Assembly (NCBI GenBank): GCA_025529335.1
Contig: JAMYHX010000074.1
Coordinates: 1 to 64,000 of the forward strand
Reading direction: 5' to 3'
Origin: Rhizopus sp. PT2906
Taxonomy: Eukaryota; Mucoromycota; Mucoromycetes; Mucorales; Rhizopodaceae
Length of the DNA: 64,000 bases
This document shows positions 25,066 to 36,584 of the stretch, one piece after another. A program made the translations under genes and the position numbers. The notes below the pieces were generated by a model, which worked only from the letters and a program-made list of their open reading frames with translations, did no database searches and was not told the DNA's origin. Numbering within the stretch: the first letter of the stretch is position 1; each line of letters begins with the position of its first letter.

Positions 25066-26133
25066 TTATGATTTCCAAATAATGAAACAAGAAAACAGTA
25101 AAGAAAGAATGAACACTAAATAAAAATAAGAAAACAAAAGAAAGAAAAGGTTATATATGAAATCTTACCGACAATGAATCCCCAATCTCTTATTCCAGCA
25201 TAAATCTCATCTCGCTTCCAGACGATCTTTATCTTCTTTTCCAACTCCAATAGTCTTGTTTCGGCATTGATCGTCTTTCTATATTTATCAAATCTCGCCT
25301 TTTGAAGTAAATTCTTCTTTCTGTTATACTTCAGCTTGTCGCTATTATCAATAATATTTGATTGATGAGCCTTCATCAAGGGTAAATTATTATGTAGGAT
25401 AGATTTCATAGACTGTGAATAGTTTTCGATTTGTTCATTCATATTGTTTAAACTGTGTATGAAATACATGATTTCTTCCTTCTTGATCTCGATCCTTCTC
25501 TTTTCATACTCGATCCTATCTTGAATACTTTGAATGTCCTTTTGATGTAGTTCAATCGTCTGTTCCATCGTTCTATTGTATTTTAGTATACAATTACACA
25601 TATTTACTTTCTTACTTGAATCTTTCAAAGGATATATCATCCAAAAGGATCTCTTTTCCTTCAATCGTGACTATGTCATCATTATCATCCTCTGATTCTG
25701 CTGTTGATGAATCTAATTTGATAGTGACCCGTTTGATCGGTTTGGTTATATTTGTTGAGATATCTAAATTTTCAATTTGACTATCTGGTATAGATCGATT
25801 GGCATCCATTATTTTTGAAGATACTATTTTATATATAAACAGTAAAGAACAGTTTCTTTTTAACATATAGTTCTTACCTCGCTCATCCGTCTCTTCATCA
25901 CTTAAAAGACTATCATTAGCCAACTTTTTATAATCGCGAACGAATCGTGTCTTGGTTGATTGTTGTCTTAGTCTATGTACGAAATTAGAAAAGGTAGGTC
26001 GCTTAGCAAGTACAGGTTGGAGGGTATTATAAGGGTTTGAACAGGAGGTATTAGCTATTTGGTTTAATGAGGGTGCATTCTGTTCTTCATTACTCTTTCG
26101 CTTGATGAACGTATGCACTTCATCAAACTCCAT
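25066..26133 (-). CDS. Coiled-coil protein with C-terminal membrane anchor, unknown
   Basis: Minus-strand exons 26133-25878, 25823-25616, 25572-25169 and 25115-25066 give 305 residues. The last 50-bp exon is too short for ordinary ORF calling; it adds VFILSLLFSCFIIWKS after RDWGFIV and so creates one hydrophobic segment of about 18 residues right at the C-terminus. The N-terminal half is polar and acidic (TIKLDSSTAESEDDNDD). The middle from about 160 to 275 is strongly helical with heptad-like text (QDRIEYEKRRIEIKKEEIM, RKTINAETRLLELEKKIKI). This is the layout of a tail-anchored protein (SNARE-like or tether-like), but no SNARE zero-layer is identifiable and I do not name a family. It is packed tail-to-tail with the WD40 gene. 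Confidence 0.7.
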
Positions 26134-26258
26134 TATTATTATTATATGTGGGTATCTTTTACTAAATAAAAAAAAAAAAAAAAGGCAAAAAATTACACAA
26201 ATGCAAACACACACTTTGTCTTTATACGTAAATAAAAAGGAACTTTTTTTTTTCTTTT

Positions 26259-26861
26259 TTACAAATGAATCAAAGAATAAACAGGTGCATCCAATGTCTT
26301 GGAACCATTTAAAAAGTCCAATTCCATAACGAATACGTATTCAACTGTCTTTGCATTACACTGCTTTACCAATTGTCCTGCTGCTGCTGCTGACCCACCA
26401 GTGGCAATTAAATCATCAACAATGATCACACGATCACCTTCCTTGAGTGCAGACTTTTGTAATTCAAAGATGTCTTCTCCATATTCCTTTTGATATGTAG
26501 CTTGGACACAGTCTCCAGGTAATTTACCTTGCTTACGAACAGGAACAAAGGCAGCTCCCAAACGAAGAGCAATCAAGGGTCCAAATAAGAAACCACGTGC
26601 ATCAAGGCCAACAACGGCATCAATCTTTTCGGGATAAGTGGAGTTGATATGATGAACAATGTTTGAGATAAGGGCTTCAACAGCTGTGGGGTCCTTGAAT
26701 ACGGGAAACATGTCCTTAAAGACAATGCCCTAAATAAGCATATAAGTATCGTGAATAACCCATATATATATATATATATGTATATAATCATATACCTTCT
26801 TTGGGAAGTCTTCATGAGTACCGAGAAGGTTCTTGATGCGTTCAATGTCGTGGTTGGTCAT
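26259..26861 (-). CDS. APT1: Adenine phosphoribosyltransferase
   Basis: Minus-strand exons 26861-26796 and 26729-26259 give 178 residues, the usual size. The enzyme joins adenine to PRPP to give AMP, the purine salvage step. Clear marks are FPKKGIVFKDM at the N-terminus (across the intron), VVGLDARGFLFGPLIA, the hood region VPVRKQGKLPG, and the PRPP-binding signature RVIIVDDLIATGGSAAAA (about 118-134). The intron contains an (AT)n run. The start ATG is the first in frame and has normal spacing to the first conserved block. The gene is cytosolic by family knowledge. The symbol is by analogy to yeast. Confidence 0.96.
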
Positions 26862-27144
26862 TTAAAAAGAGAAGAAGAAGAAGAAAAAAAGTTTATCTGA
26901 AATTAAAAAGTTTTTAAGGGGAGGCTTTTGTGTGCAATAGATTTAAATTGGCGTGATCAAGTTTCTTGATAACGCCAATATCAAGCTTGACTTAACTATC
27001 TTGGCTTGAGTCATACTATTAGGCCTTACTTGGTGTTTATAGCTTGAATTGAACAAAAGAATCTTACTTATCAACAAAAGAAGTGGTCACTTGATTAATA
27101 AAGTTACGCAATGTCTTCTTTTTCTTCTTTCTTTTTTAATAAAA

Positions 27145-28479
27145 ATGTCAAACAACAAGAATATTTCCTATGAAGTGTTGTGTCAAATATTCGAATATGC
27201 TGTAAAGAATACAAATAGTGTACAACACTGGTTAGCGCAATATCAACTAGTTTGCAAAAGTTGGACACAGACTGCAAGATATTGTTTATACATCTCTATC
27301 AAGTTTGATGACTATCTTGTTTTGATGGACTTTATACACTCTATACAAAATTGTTTAGCTCACTTGACTCGAACTATCATCCTTGGTGATGATGATAAGC
27401 TCATGGATCAAATAGCAGCACATTTTATTTCCGAATTGGCCAAAGTTTGTCCAAATGTAGACCGCATTAAAGGCAGGCATACTGGTGTCTTGGCATGGCA
27501 TGCTTTCAAAAGGGTCGCAAGTACGAACTGGATAGGCTTAAAGGAACTCCCCACGCCGGCACCCGGTTATTCAGATTATATTTATGGGTGTAAACTCTAT
27601 CATGAAATCGCCATAGATAATCGCTCCACACTCACCCGCATCGATCTGCCACCAGAGCCTCTTTCTTCTCAATTATTGACAAGAACGATAGACTAACTGC
27701 CATTCTTTGGCAATCTAACACATTTAACTATTGAACACATTATTGTCCAAGTCTTTTGGACTACGACGAGATTATCCAATCTTGTCTAAATTTAACATTT
27801 TTAACAATATATAACAGCAAAGTAGAAGCATTTCAATCGTTAGTACCCAGTAGCCCCAGGAGTTACAACATACACTCAACGCAGCTACACACTGGAGTCA
27901 AGAAGCTAAATTTAGCTTCCTTCTTTGAAGAGAATCTCTTTTTTTACATTAAGCATAAATTCCTAGATCTCCAGATGCTTTTTTTATATTTTTATCCTGA
28001 CCTTGATATGACACTCATTGATGAGAATTCAGCGGAGGATAATTACTGCAAAGAAAATGGAGATGCGATTATGCAATATCTAAGCAAGCTTCAGTATTAC
28101 AAAGTTTATAACCAACGTGGATTTTTTGTGATGAAGAAATATTTAAAGCATACACCTAATAGATCTTTCAATCAAGCCTTGCCAAATACCGGAGCTTACT
28201 CTAACAAAGAACACTCTCACTTATGCACTGGGTGTAGGCTCATCAGAATGGGAAGAAAAATTCAAGCAGGTACTTAAAGAACATTATCAACACATCAATA
28301 CCTTTTCCCTGCATTTCCCTGATAATTATGAGGATACTGCAGCATGGAATGAATATATACATGCCACATGTACAGAAATGAAGCACTTCAAATACATCAC
28401 CTACGATTATTATTTATCCTCTTTAAGTAAAGTAACAAAAAGACGCGTTATTGAGACAGAAAAAAATAGTCTAATTTAG
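27145..28479 (+). pseudogene. F-box-like protein gene, disrupted
   Basis: Begins at ATG 27145 with an F-box-like start (NISYEVLCQIFEYAVKNT, then WLAQYQLVCKSWTQTARYCL), as in the large family of fungal F-box/leucine-rich proteins. The frame then meets TAA at 27694-27696. Coherent text continues in the same frame (LPFFGNLTHLTIEHIIV), shifts near 27750 (to DYDEIIQSCLNLTFLTIYNS), and shifts again near 28200 (to LTYALGVGSSEWEEKFKQVL) before a final stop at 28477-28479. One nonsense codon and two frame changes with no GT/AG explanation argue for a decayed copy. F-box proteins recruit substrates to SCF ubiquitin ligases. Confidence 0.75.
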
Positions 28480-28854
28480 GTCTCCGTTTTCCTTTATGAA
28501 GCCCTTAAAGCATGCTTATATCTTTAATATTTTAAGTACATTTTATGATATCTTCATCTTACTGCGGTGAGAAAAAAAAGATTCTTTGTTTCATAGAGCT
28601 GCATAATACTCTTTTTCAAATTGATGTTGTCATCAAAATGGAAATAAAGAACTTTCGAAACATAAAGAGAGAAAAAGAGAGAGAGACAGAGAAAAGATAA
28701 ATGAAAAAAAAAGGAGATAAGAAGGGGACTTGATAGAAGAGAAAGAGAGAAGGTCACAGGACCCTTTTTTTCATATTATTATCTCCAGATTTTTCGTGTG
28801 CGCTACACATAATTTTTTTTTCTTTTTATTTCTTTTCTTTTTTTGAAACCAAGC
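28480..28854 (+). other. Intergenic region with purine- and pyrimidine-rich tracts
   Basis: Holds a purine-rich stretch at about 28660-28760 (gagaaaaagagagag type) followed by the T/C-rich leader of exportin-7 (about 28805-28845). No gene is seen. Confidence 0.5.
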
Positions 28855-31045
28855 ATGTCAGGACAAGATGAGCGAATCATATACTTTTCGTCATTATGTG
28901 AACAACTTTATAATCCCAAAAGTCCAACTGAAGGAGAACAAGTTCAACGTGTGTTAGAAGCTAGTTTCCCCACCTTTTCTGATTCTTCCACGAATAACCC
29001 GGGACTTGACAACCTACCTACGTTTGGTATACGTACACCCACTGATACAGCCAACGCTTTAAGAATTTTACTAGAAAACTCACCCAACCCGTATGTCCAA
29101 ACGTTTGCCTTATCAAGACTTAAACAGTTGGTCTTGGCTCAGTTCACTTTATTTGATAGAGACACCAAAATTCAATTACGTAAAAAATTATTCTATATCA
29201 ACTATAAATCATGCATTGATTATTTTTGTCGTAGGTACATTTTTGTTAGAGTATGCCTTTATTCATTATGACTTGCAACCTTTTGTGATAAATCAGCTGG
29301 CAAGTGTACTGGCTTTGTTAACAAGATTTGGATGGTTGGATCATGAAGAGTATCAGCAAGTCTATAAAGATATGACACAATTCCTCCAGGTACACACGAT
29401 ATAGTTTTGTATCTTTATTTCTAATACAAATCTCAGGCATCTGCTGAACATCGTATCGTTGGATTACAAATATTAGCAGTGATCGTTCAAGATATGAATT
29501 CGACTGTGGTACCTAAATACGCTGCCAAGTTTAGAAAAGCATGTAAGTACGTGTGTATGTGTCTATCCATTTGATTTTTCTTACACAGCTCTGAATAAAC
29601 AGCTGCGGGACTAAGGGATACACAACTGTTTGATATCTTTAAGAATGCATTTGAATTATTAAAGAATCTGATTTCAAGATCGATACCATTTGAATTAGGT
29701 AAGTATTTGTGTGGGTATGTATTCTATGTTACTCATACAAAAAAAAAAAAGCTGGACAAGAGGATCGAACAAAAGACGCCACATTGGACTTGCTTTGCAA
29801 ATGTTTACTCTATGATTTTTCTGGTACAACCATAGACGAATCAGGTGAAGAGACAGGCACCATTCAGGTAACAAGGAAAAAAAAATATAAAGAAAAAAAA
29901 AAAAGGGACTCATGATCCCTAGATTCCATCCACATGGAGACCCTTGGTCGAAAATGACGAATTCCTTCCTACTTTCTTCAAAGCATACGATGTCTTTCAA
30001 CCAGCACACGCCAAAAAGGCCATGGACTGTCTTGTTCAGATCGTAGCCACACGTAAGGGTATGTTTAGCGGGGAAGACGAGCGCACCAAGTTCATTACGA
30101 CCATCATGCAAGGTATACGCAACATCATCCTCAGTCTGCGACATATAGACGATGCCGACTGTTATAACGGATTTTGTCGATTGCTGCAACGGTTCAGAAC
30201 GGCAGTCACCTTGAACGATCTGGCAGAGATGCCTGGATATATCGAATGGATCGAACTTGTCGGCACCTTTACACAGAATGCATTTCAGACCAACACTAGC
30301 TTCCATCTGCTTCGATTCTGGTACAAGATTGTGGAAGGCATGAGCTATTTCCAACAGCTAGGAGAAAAGACGGTCAAGAAGCTTCAGGAAATTACAGTGC
30401 AGCTCGTAAGGACGTTCATGACTACGCATCTTGCTGCGGTGGGAGGTGAGATGATGTGGGATGAGAATCCGCTAGAGGAAGAAGATAGCTTGGTAGAATC
30501 ATTGAGTATGTTGGGACAAATCGCAAGGTGTCAGTATGAGCAGTCATGTGCAGTTCTCATCGAGCTCTTTGACCCCATTGCTGCCGATTATCAGGAATTC
30601 ATTAGTCAAGCGAGCATGGCAGGCGTGAATCAGGAGAGTATGAAAGAGGCTATTGATATGTATGAATCCAAATTTGCTTGGCTTGTCTACTTTATGGCAG
30701 TGTTCATTGGCAATCGACCTGTAAGTGTTTATGAAACATGCAGAGAGTAGGAAACTTACATATAAGTGTAGGCATATCTTAGCTCAGATGAGAGTGATGC
30801 AGCAGATGGCGAATTGATTACAAAGGCAATTCAGCTGATGGAAACAAATCAAGCCCTTGTTCAAGATAATCGTGTCTTTTTGAGCAAAAAACTGGATACT
30901 GCACTCGTCTACTTTTTCTCTCAGTATAGACGGTCGTATGTGGGTGAAGCAAATGCAAAGGAAGTTTATAAGAAGCCAAATGAAGTATTTGGAATTGAAG
31001 ATCAATCGGATATGCTCAATTTGATCATGCGTAAAATGTACGTCG

Positions 31046-31081
<36 letters not shown>

Positions 31082-32801
31082 GCAGGGGAATTAACTATGA
31101 TACATAGCATCACCAACTTACAGTACTGGGGCGAGGACACCCGTGTAATATGGAAAACACTCGACTTATTCAATGAACTTGCAAGTGGATACAGTGCCCT
31201 AAAGAGTCTACGAAAGATCGAATCGATGACACTGTTAATGCAAAATCACTTATCGACCGAATTTACCTTTCTTCACAACTCTGATAAACATCAAAGAAAT
31301 CGTATGCTTTACTATCAAATACTTTGCAAGATTTTGTTTGCGGAGGATAATAATGAAGCCGAGTTTTATGAGTTTATGAAACCGTTTGAAGACAGACTGA
31401 ATGAATTATCGCTGCTTTCTACAAGAGAGGAATTTCAGCAGCCTCAAGTCCAGGTAAAAAGCACAAACCAAATATATTGTTCGTAACTCACAAAAAAACA
31501 GCACGCCATCATTGACTTGTTTCTTGATTTAAGAGGATTCATTGAGCCCATTCAAAGTCGTCGCAGCTTTTTGTTATTCTTTGACTGGTTCTATCCAGAT
31601 TATATGCCGATTTTATTAAGAGCCGTCGAAGCTTGGTCACCGGATCCATTGACTTACCCATTACTCAAGTTTGTTGGAGAACTTGTGCAAAACAAAAGCC
31701 AGCGGCTGAATTTGGACATCTCTTCGCCGAACGGTGTTCTCTTGTTCCGTGATGCTAGCCAGTTGATATGCAGCTATGGGCAACAGGCGATAACGCAGCA
31801 CGTGACGGATGATAGAAAAAAATATGCAGCAAAGTAAATAGGAACAAAAAAATTGAGATATCATCTAACATGACGATAGGTACAAAGGCATAACTATATG
31901 TTTTAATATACTCGCAAGGTGCTTAGGCGGTAAATACATCAACTTTGGCGTGTTCTGGTTATATCAAGATAAGGCGATTAGTGACGCATTTAGCATGATG
32001 TTTCAAATGATACTCAATATACCCCTGAATGACATGATGGTAATACTATTGCTTACTATTTATAAATCAAAGGCACTTATATCTATAAATAGAATTTTCC
32101 TAAATTGACAAGAGCCTTCTTTCTTATGATGGATGAATTTTCGAGCGAGCAAATGATGATAGACCCTAATCTGCCTGCAGAGGCATTTCTCTATATTTTA
32201 GAAGCATGTGAAATAGGGATTGAGTCAAGTGACCCGTACATTCGTACACATGCATGTACCACCTTGAACAACATCCTCACCTTTGTTGTTCAGGAAAGGG
32301 AAAGAGCACAACCCAAAGAGAAAGAGATGAAGAAGAGGAGGCCGAACCATACACTTGTTCTGAACTACTTTACTCAGTTCCCTCAAGTCTTACCTCGAAT
32401 GCTCACTAGCGTATTTGGCATGATTTTATTTGACGATAATAATGATCAGTGGCAGCTGTCAAGACCGCTATATACGCTTGTGTTACTTGAACGTGATGTA
32501 AGTCATCCATCTATTGTTACACTTGAATGTTTACACTTCTTTAAAGTTTGCTTCAAAATACACAAATCAAGTGATCATGCAACAGTTACCCGAACGACGA
32601 GAATATGTAACCAAGGTAACGTTTGTTTTATTTTGCCGAGATGTACACACAAGATTCATTTTCCTTTTTTAGTTATTGAGTAACTTGATGGAAGGCTCTG
32701 GATGGACACTTAGTACAAAAGATAGAGAAAAATTTTCACAACAAATATCTAACCTTAAAAGGGAACTTGTGAATCATCAGATTACACTGGTTCCTGTCTA
32801 A
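28855..32801 (+). CDS. XPO7: Exportin-7 (RanBP16/17), importin-beta family nuclear transport receptor
   Basis: Thirteen exons (28855-29179, 29235-29389, 29437-29542, 29603-29698, 29752-29867, 29923-30720, 30772-31037, 31108-31453, 31502-31833, 31880-32039, 32093-32497, 32547-32615, 32673-32801) give 1100 residues; metazoan XPO7 is about 1087. The whole length follows exportin-7: QTFALSRLKQLV, the N-terminal HEAT region with FGWLDHEEY, RDTQLFDIFKNAF, YIEWIELVGTFTQNAF, IITNLQYWGEDTRVIWKTLD, KYKGITICFNILA and the C-terminal LMEGSGWTLSTKDREKF. It carries broad, folded cargos across the nuclear pore with Ran-GTP. Intron 3 has two candidate AG acceptors and only the second keeps the frame. Intron 7 contains an A32 tract. 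AATAAA overlaps the stop (32801-32806). Confidence 0.95.
31046..31077. repeat. A32 tract inside exportin-7 intron 7
   Basis: Uninterrupted A from 31046 to 31077, eight bases after the splice donor at 31038. Confidence 0.9.
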
Positions 32802-32841
32802 ATAAAAATAAACCTTTGTCTTTTTTCTTTTTTCTTTTTTA

Positions 32842-35008
32842 TTAAGAAACTGAAATCGTGTCTTTAGCCGTAGGAGGCGATGCTTTTTTAGGTGAATCCA
32901 ACCTTGGTTTCTTTTCTTCATCTGAGTCTGAGTCTGCCATTTCTAAAGGTCTCTTGGGAGGTATATAAGATGCCTTTTGTTGAGACATGCTCATGAGTGT
33001 ATCGGCAGCACTACTTTCGGTAGGGCTATTGTTTTGTTGACGAAAAGTAGGAGGAGGTAGTTGATGAGGTTTTGACTTTTCTGCGTCATAAAGAGTAGAC
33101 GTTCTCCTTGGCTCTTCAAATGGAAGCTTTGATGAAGGAGGGGGTGTAGGTGATAGTTTATTCTGAGTTGGAATGGGTGATCTTATATTGTTTGTAGTAT
33201 GTCTGTTGATATCAGGTATACGAACATCATTATATGAATAATAATTGTTTTGCTGAGGAGGTAAAGGAAGATCTCTTGGGATTCTATTGTTTGTAGGTGA
33301 GGGCTGTGGTGGTTGATGTGGTTGAGGAGGAAGAGAAGGCGGTAGTGGATGATGATGATGCTGTTGTTGTTGATGTTGTTGCTGTTGTTGTTGTTGTTGT
33401 TGTTGCTGTTGTTGCTGTTGTTGCTGTTGTTGATGATGATGATGGTATTGGTATGGATTACTAACATCCTGAGGTATAGGCTGGTTATGATTATTTCTAG
33501 CAGCATTGGGGCTGGTCTTTCTTAACAATTCTAATCTTTGCTTGATATGAGGATTGGTTGGATCTAATTCAGCTGCGCGCTGATATGCGTCCAGAGCATC
33601 TTGTATTTGATTATTACATGATTCATACAAAGTACCCAAGTCGTACCAAACTTCGCTAATATATGGGTTAAGTCGAATGGCTCTGCTGTAAGCATCAAGC
33701 GCATCACGGTACTGATTGATTTGATAATACAATACACCAATGGAACACCAAAAGGTTGGGTTACGCGCATCACGATAGACTGCTTGCTGATAAGCTTCGT
33801 ATGCTTTGTTGTAATTCTGTTCCACCATATAGCATCTTCCAAGTAAATACCATGACTGTGCATCTGTACTGTCTGATTTCAAAGATCTCGTCAAGTATTG
33901 AATAGCCATGGATTGATTACAGAAACTCGTGTTTTGTTGATGGTATAACCAACCCAACTGCTGTAGTACTTTGGCATGATCCGAATTCTCTGTTAGTACT
34001 CTTTCATATGCTTCTTTAGCTAAGTCATATTCTTTTTGTTGTTCATAGACATGTCCAGTTTGGAACCAAATATCGATCTCTGTGAGTGGTTTTGGTGGAT
34101 TACGCAAGATATAACGAAAGCACTTGATAGATATGAGCCATAATGAACTTTAAAAGTAACTATACTTACTTGTAGTGATAGATCATATTTCTGTTGTTGT
34201 TTATAAATGATACCCAGTCTAAAGTAAATTTCATTTGCCTTTTCAAAATTTGGATCCATCTTTAATACAGCAGAGAACGCTTCTTCTGCATGTTCAATTG
34301 AACCATAGCGATCATAAAGAATACCAATACCATACCATAATTTAGGATCTTTTGGGTTCTGTAAATGATATAATGCTTGTTGATATGCTTGATATGCTTC
34401 CTGTAAGTTATCCATCATAAGATAGCAGTGTCCTAATGCACTCCAGGCTTCACCGTTATTTTCTTGTAAGGCAAGTATTCTTTTAAAGTATTCAACGGCC
34501 TACAATAAATTAGCATATACCCAGCTTTTACATTCATCTATACCTTTCCGAATTGTTCCCTTCCTCTGCAAAGAGAAGCTATGTGAGATAATGCGGTAAT
34601 AGAATATGGATTATGTCGTAGTGCAGATTCATAAGCATTCACTGCCCTTTCCCAATCCGACATCATCTCCGCTAAATTACCTAATAAAAAAACCAATTTA
34701 GTCCTGTGGCGTCCTTTATTTTCATATTTTCGATCAAAAGTATCAATTTTCCATAAAAGGAATGTTTATGGTAATACAAAATTAAAGTATAAGCGGGTTG
34801 CACATGCACCCCCTCTCTCTTTTTTTTTTTTTTTTTTTTTTCCTCTCAGTTGGCTCCGTCATCTCCTTTATTTACACACGCACACACACATACACACACA
34901 TATACACACATGTTGTGTATACCTACCTAGTTTTAACCAAACTTGCTCATTTACGCTGGTTAATTTTTGTATTGTATTTGGTTTAGGTATTGCCTTGATT
35001 GCTGACAT
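32842..35008 (-). CDS. SSN6: TPR corepressor Cyc8/Ssn6
   Basis: Minus-strand exons 35008-34927, 34680-34544, 34499-34170 and 34122-32842 give 609 residues. About ten tetratricopeptide repeats span residues 20-390 (for example WSALGHCYLMMDNLQEAYQA, WYGIGILYDRYGSIEHAEEA, WYLLGRCYMVEQNYNKAYEA and WCSIGVLYYQINQYRDALDA), in the order and spacing of Cyc8/Ssn6. The C-terminal third is disordered: a Gln/His run (coded at about 33345-33453, nearly all CAA/CAG), then Pro-rich text and ending DSDSDEEKKPRLDSPKKASP, a likely nuclear localisation and phosphorylation region. In yeast Ssn6 pairs with Tup1 and is brought to promoters by DNA-binding repressors. The stop lies 40 nt from the stop of convergent exportin-7. 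Confidence 0.95.
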
Positions 35009-35328
35009 AATACTTGTATATAAAAGCGTATCAAAAGGTGATGTGTATTTTAGTTTTAAAAAATAGAGAAAAAGGAAAAAAGGGAAAGAAAAGAAGAAAG
35101 AAAGGAAGAAGAAAAAAAAAATACAAAAAAATGTAATCATTTTTTCGGGGGGAGTGTACAAACGCATCCTGTCCTTCCCCCCTTTTTTTTTTAGTTTGAA
35201 CTTTATTTTCGTCATTTTCCTTGTTACACACATATTCATTTCCCTTTTTATCATTCATCATGAATGGACGTGAATGTCACGTGAGCAGCGGCTCAAAAGT
35301 AAAGAAAAAAAACTTTTTGGGGGTAACA
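35009..35328. promoter_or_regulatory. Divergent intergenic region SSN6 / TMEM115
   Basis: About 320 bp separate the two start codons. It is rich in homopurine/homopyrimidine DNA (GAAGAAAG-type block at about 35068-35130 and T runs at about 35181-35192). Presumed shared promoter; no defined element is recognised. Confidence 0.4.
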
Positions 35329-36584
35329 ATGTCTTTCAAGATGAATCTAGTGACCAATGTACCTTCTTTAACAAAGGCATTAGTGTCTACTCTATTCTGT
35401 GTCTCAGTTGGTTGTTATGTTTATATTTATCGTACAAGCCTTGATGAACCAAAGCAAACAGTCTGTCCTTTTATTGGACTAGTGCCAGGATTGTAAATGT
35501 CACTTGTTCATCATATACATCTATATTCATCTTTTTAGTATTTTTTATGCACCTTGGACATTGTTGACAGCCACTTTCTATGAAAATAACCCCTTTTCAG
35601 TAAGGAGCAACCTGACTCATAAATTATGCGTGTTAACAAGCCATTAGCTTACATTTAGTATTATTGTATTGTTATTCTGTGGAAAATACCTGGAACGGGC
35701 TTGGGGATCAAGAGAATTATTAAAGTTCATTGTCATCACAGCTATTTTATCCAACATTGTCACCTGGTTTGGCTTAGTTTTCACTTTTTATCTATCAGGA
35801 GACGATACTTATTTGTAAGTTGACCACACTTGTTATCAGAATCTATTGTTTATAGCTGTATACAGATATCAAATACAAATCAATGGTATGGCAGGCGTAT
35901 TCTCAGCATTCTTAGTTGCCTTTAAGCATCTAGTACCTGAACATCGTCTAGCTATCCTAGGAGGCAAAATATCTATTCGTGTCAAGGTTGGTTTCTTTAC
36001 ATATGTATGATAAATGACGTATCATTAATGTTGTTTAGAATTTGTTGGGTGTAGCTACGGCTGTTAGTATTGCTAGTCTTATCTTGATGAAGGCGATCGT
36101 ATTTTATAACTTAGTGAATATTGGATGGATCATTGGTTGGATTTATATTCGATTCTTTAAATATCAAGATGGTATTCAAGGTGATCAAAGTGAAGCATTT
36201 GCTATCCATACCTTCTTTCCGGAATTCTTACAGTAAGAATCATTTTACAACGTTATTGTTATAGTAACGATATACATATATAGTCCTGTTGTCATGATAA
36301 TCTCTAATCATGTCTACGATCTTCTTGTCAAGTTAAAATGCTGTAAACCGGGTGCACGTAGTTATCGAGATCTCGAATTAGGCAGTACTACACCTCAACC
36401 AGGCTCAGCCCGTGCAGAAGCAGAAAGGAGAAGGTAAATATGTAGTTATGCATTATTTTAAGTTATTTATAACACCTCTTTTTTAAGGGCACTGGCATTA
36501 AAAGCATTGGATATGCGATTATCTAAACCACAAGAACCTACCTCGGATAATTCCGTTATTTTTGATGCAGATGAACACAAGTAA
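35329..36584 (+). CDS. TMEM115-type rhomboid-like Golgi membrane protein
   Basis: Exons 35329-35492, 35539-35599, 35648-35814, 35866-35986, 36039-36232, 36284-36433 and 36488-36584 give 317 residues. The family (DUF1751) is a catalytically dead relative of rhomboid proteases, sits in the Golgi, and is linked to the COG tethering complex and retrograde traffic. Visible hallmarks: an N-terminal hydrophobic helix (STLFCVSVGCYVYIY), the conserved PGFIFYAPWTLLTATF, GKYLERAWGSRELLKFI, QINGMAGVFSAFLVAFKHLV with PEHRLAILGG, GWIIGWIYIRFFKYQDG and DQSEAFAIHTFFPE, then a soluble tail. Rhomboid catalytic Ser (GxSG) is replaced here by NGMAG, as expected for a pseudoprotease. Confidence 0.93.

Noticed and set aside
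29695..30354. Minus-strand open frame of 219 codons
   Set aside because: It is antisense to exportin-7 exons 5-6, whose plus-strand text matches the family; no independent domain on the minus strand.
33183..33506. Asn/Ile-rich open frame on the minus strand
   Set aside because: Alternative reading of the CAA/CAG repeat of Ssn6; a frame artefact.
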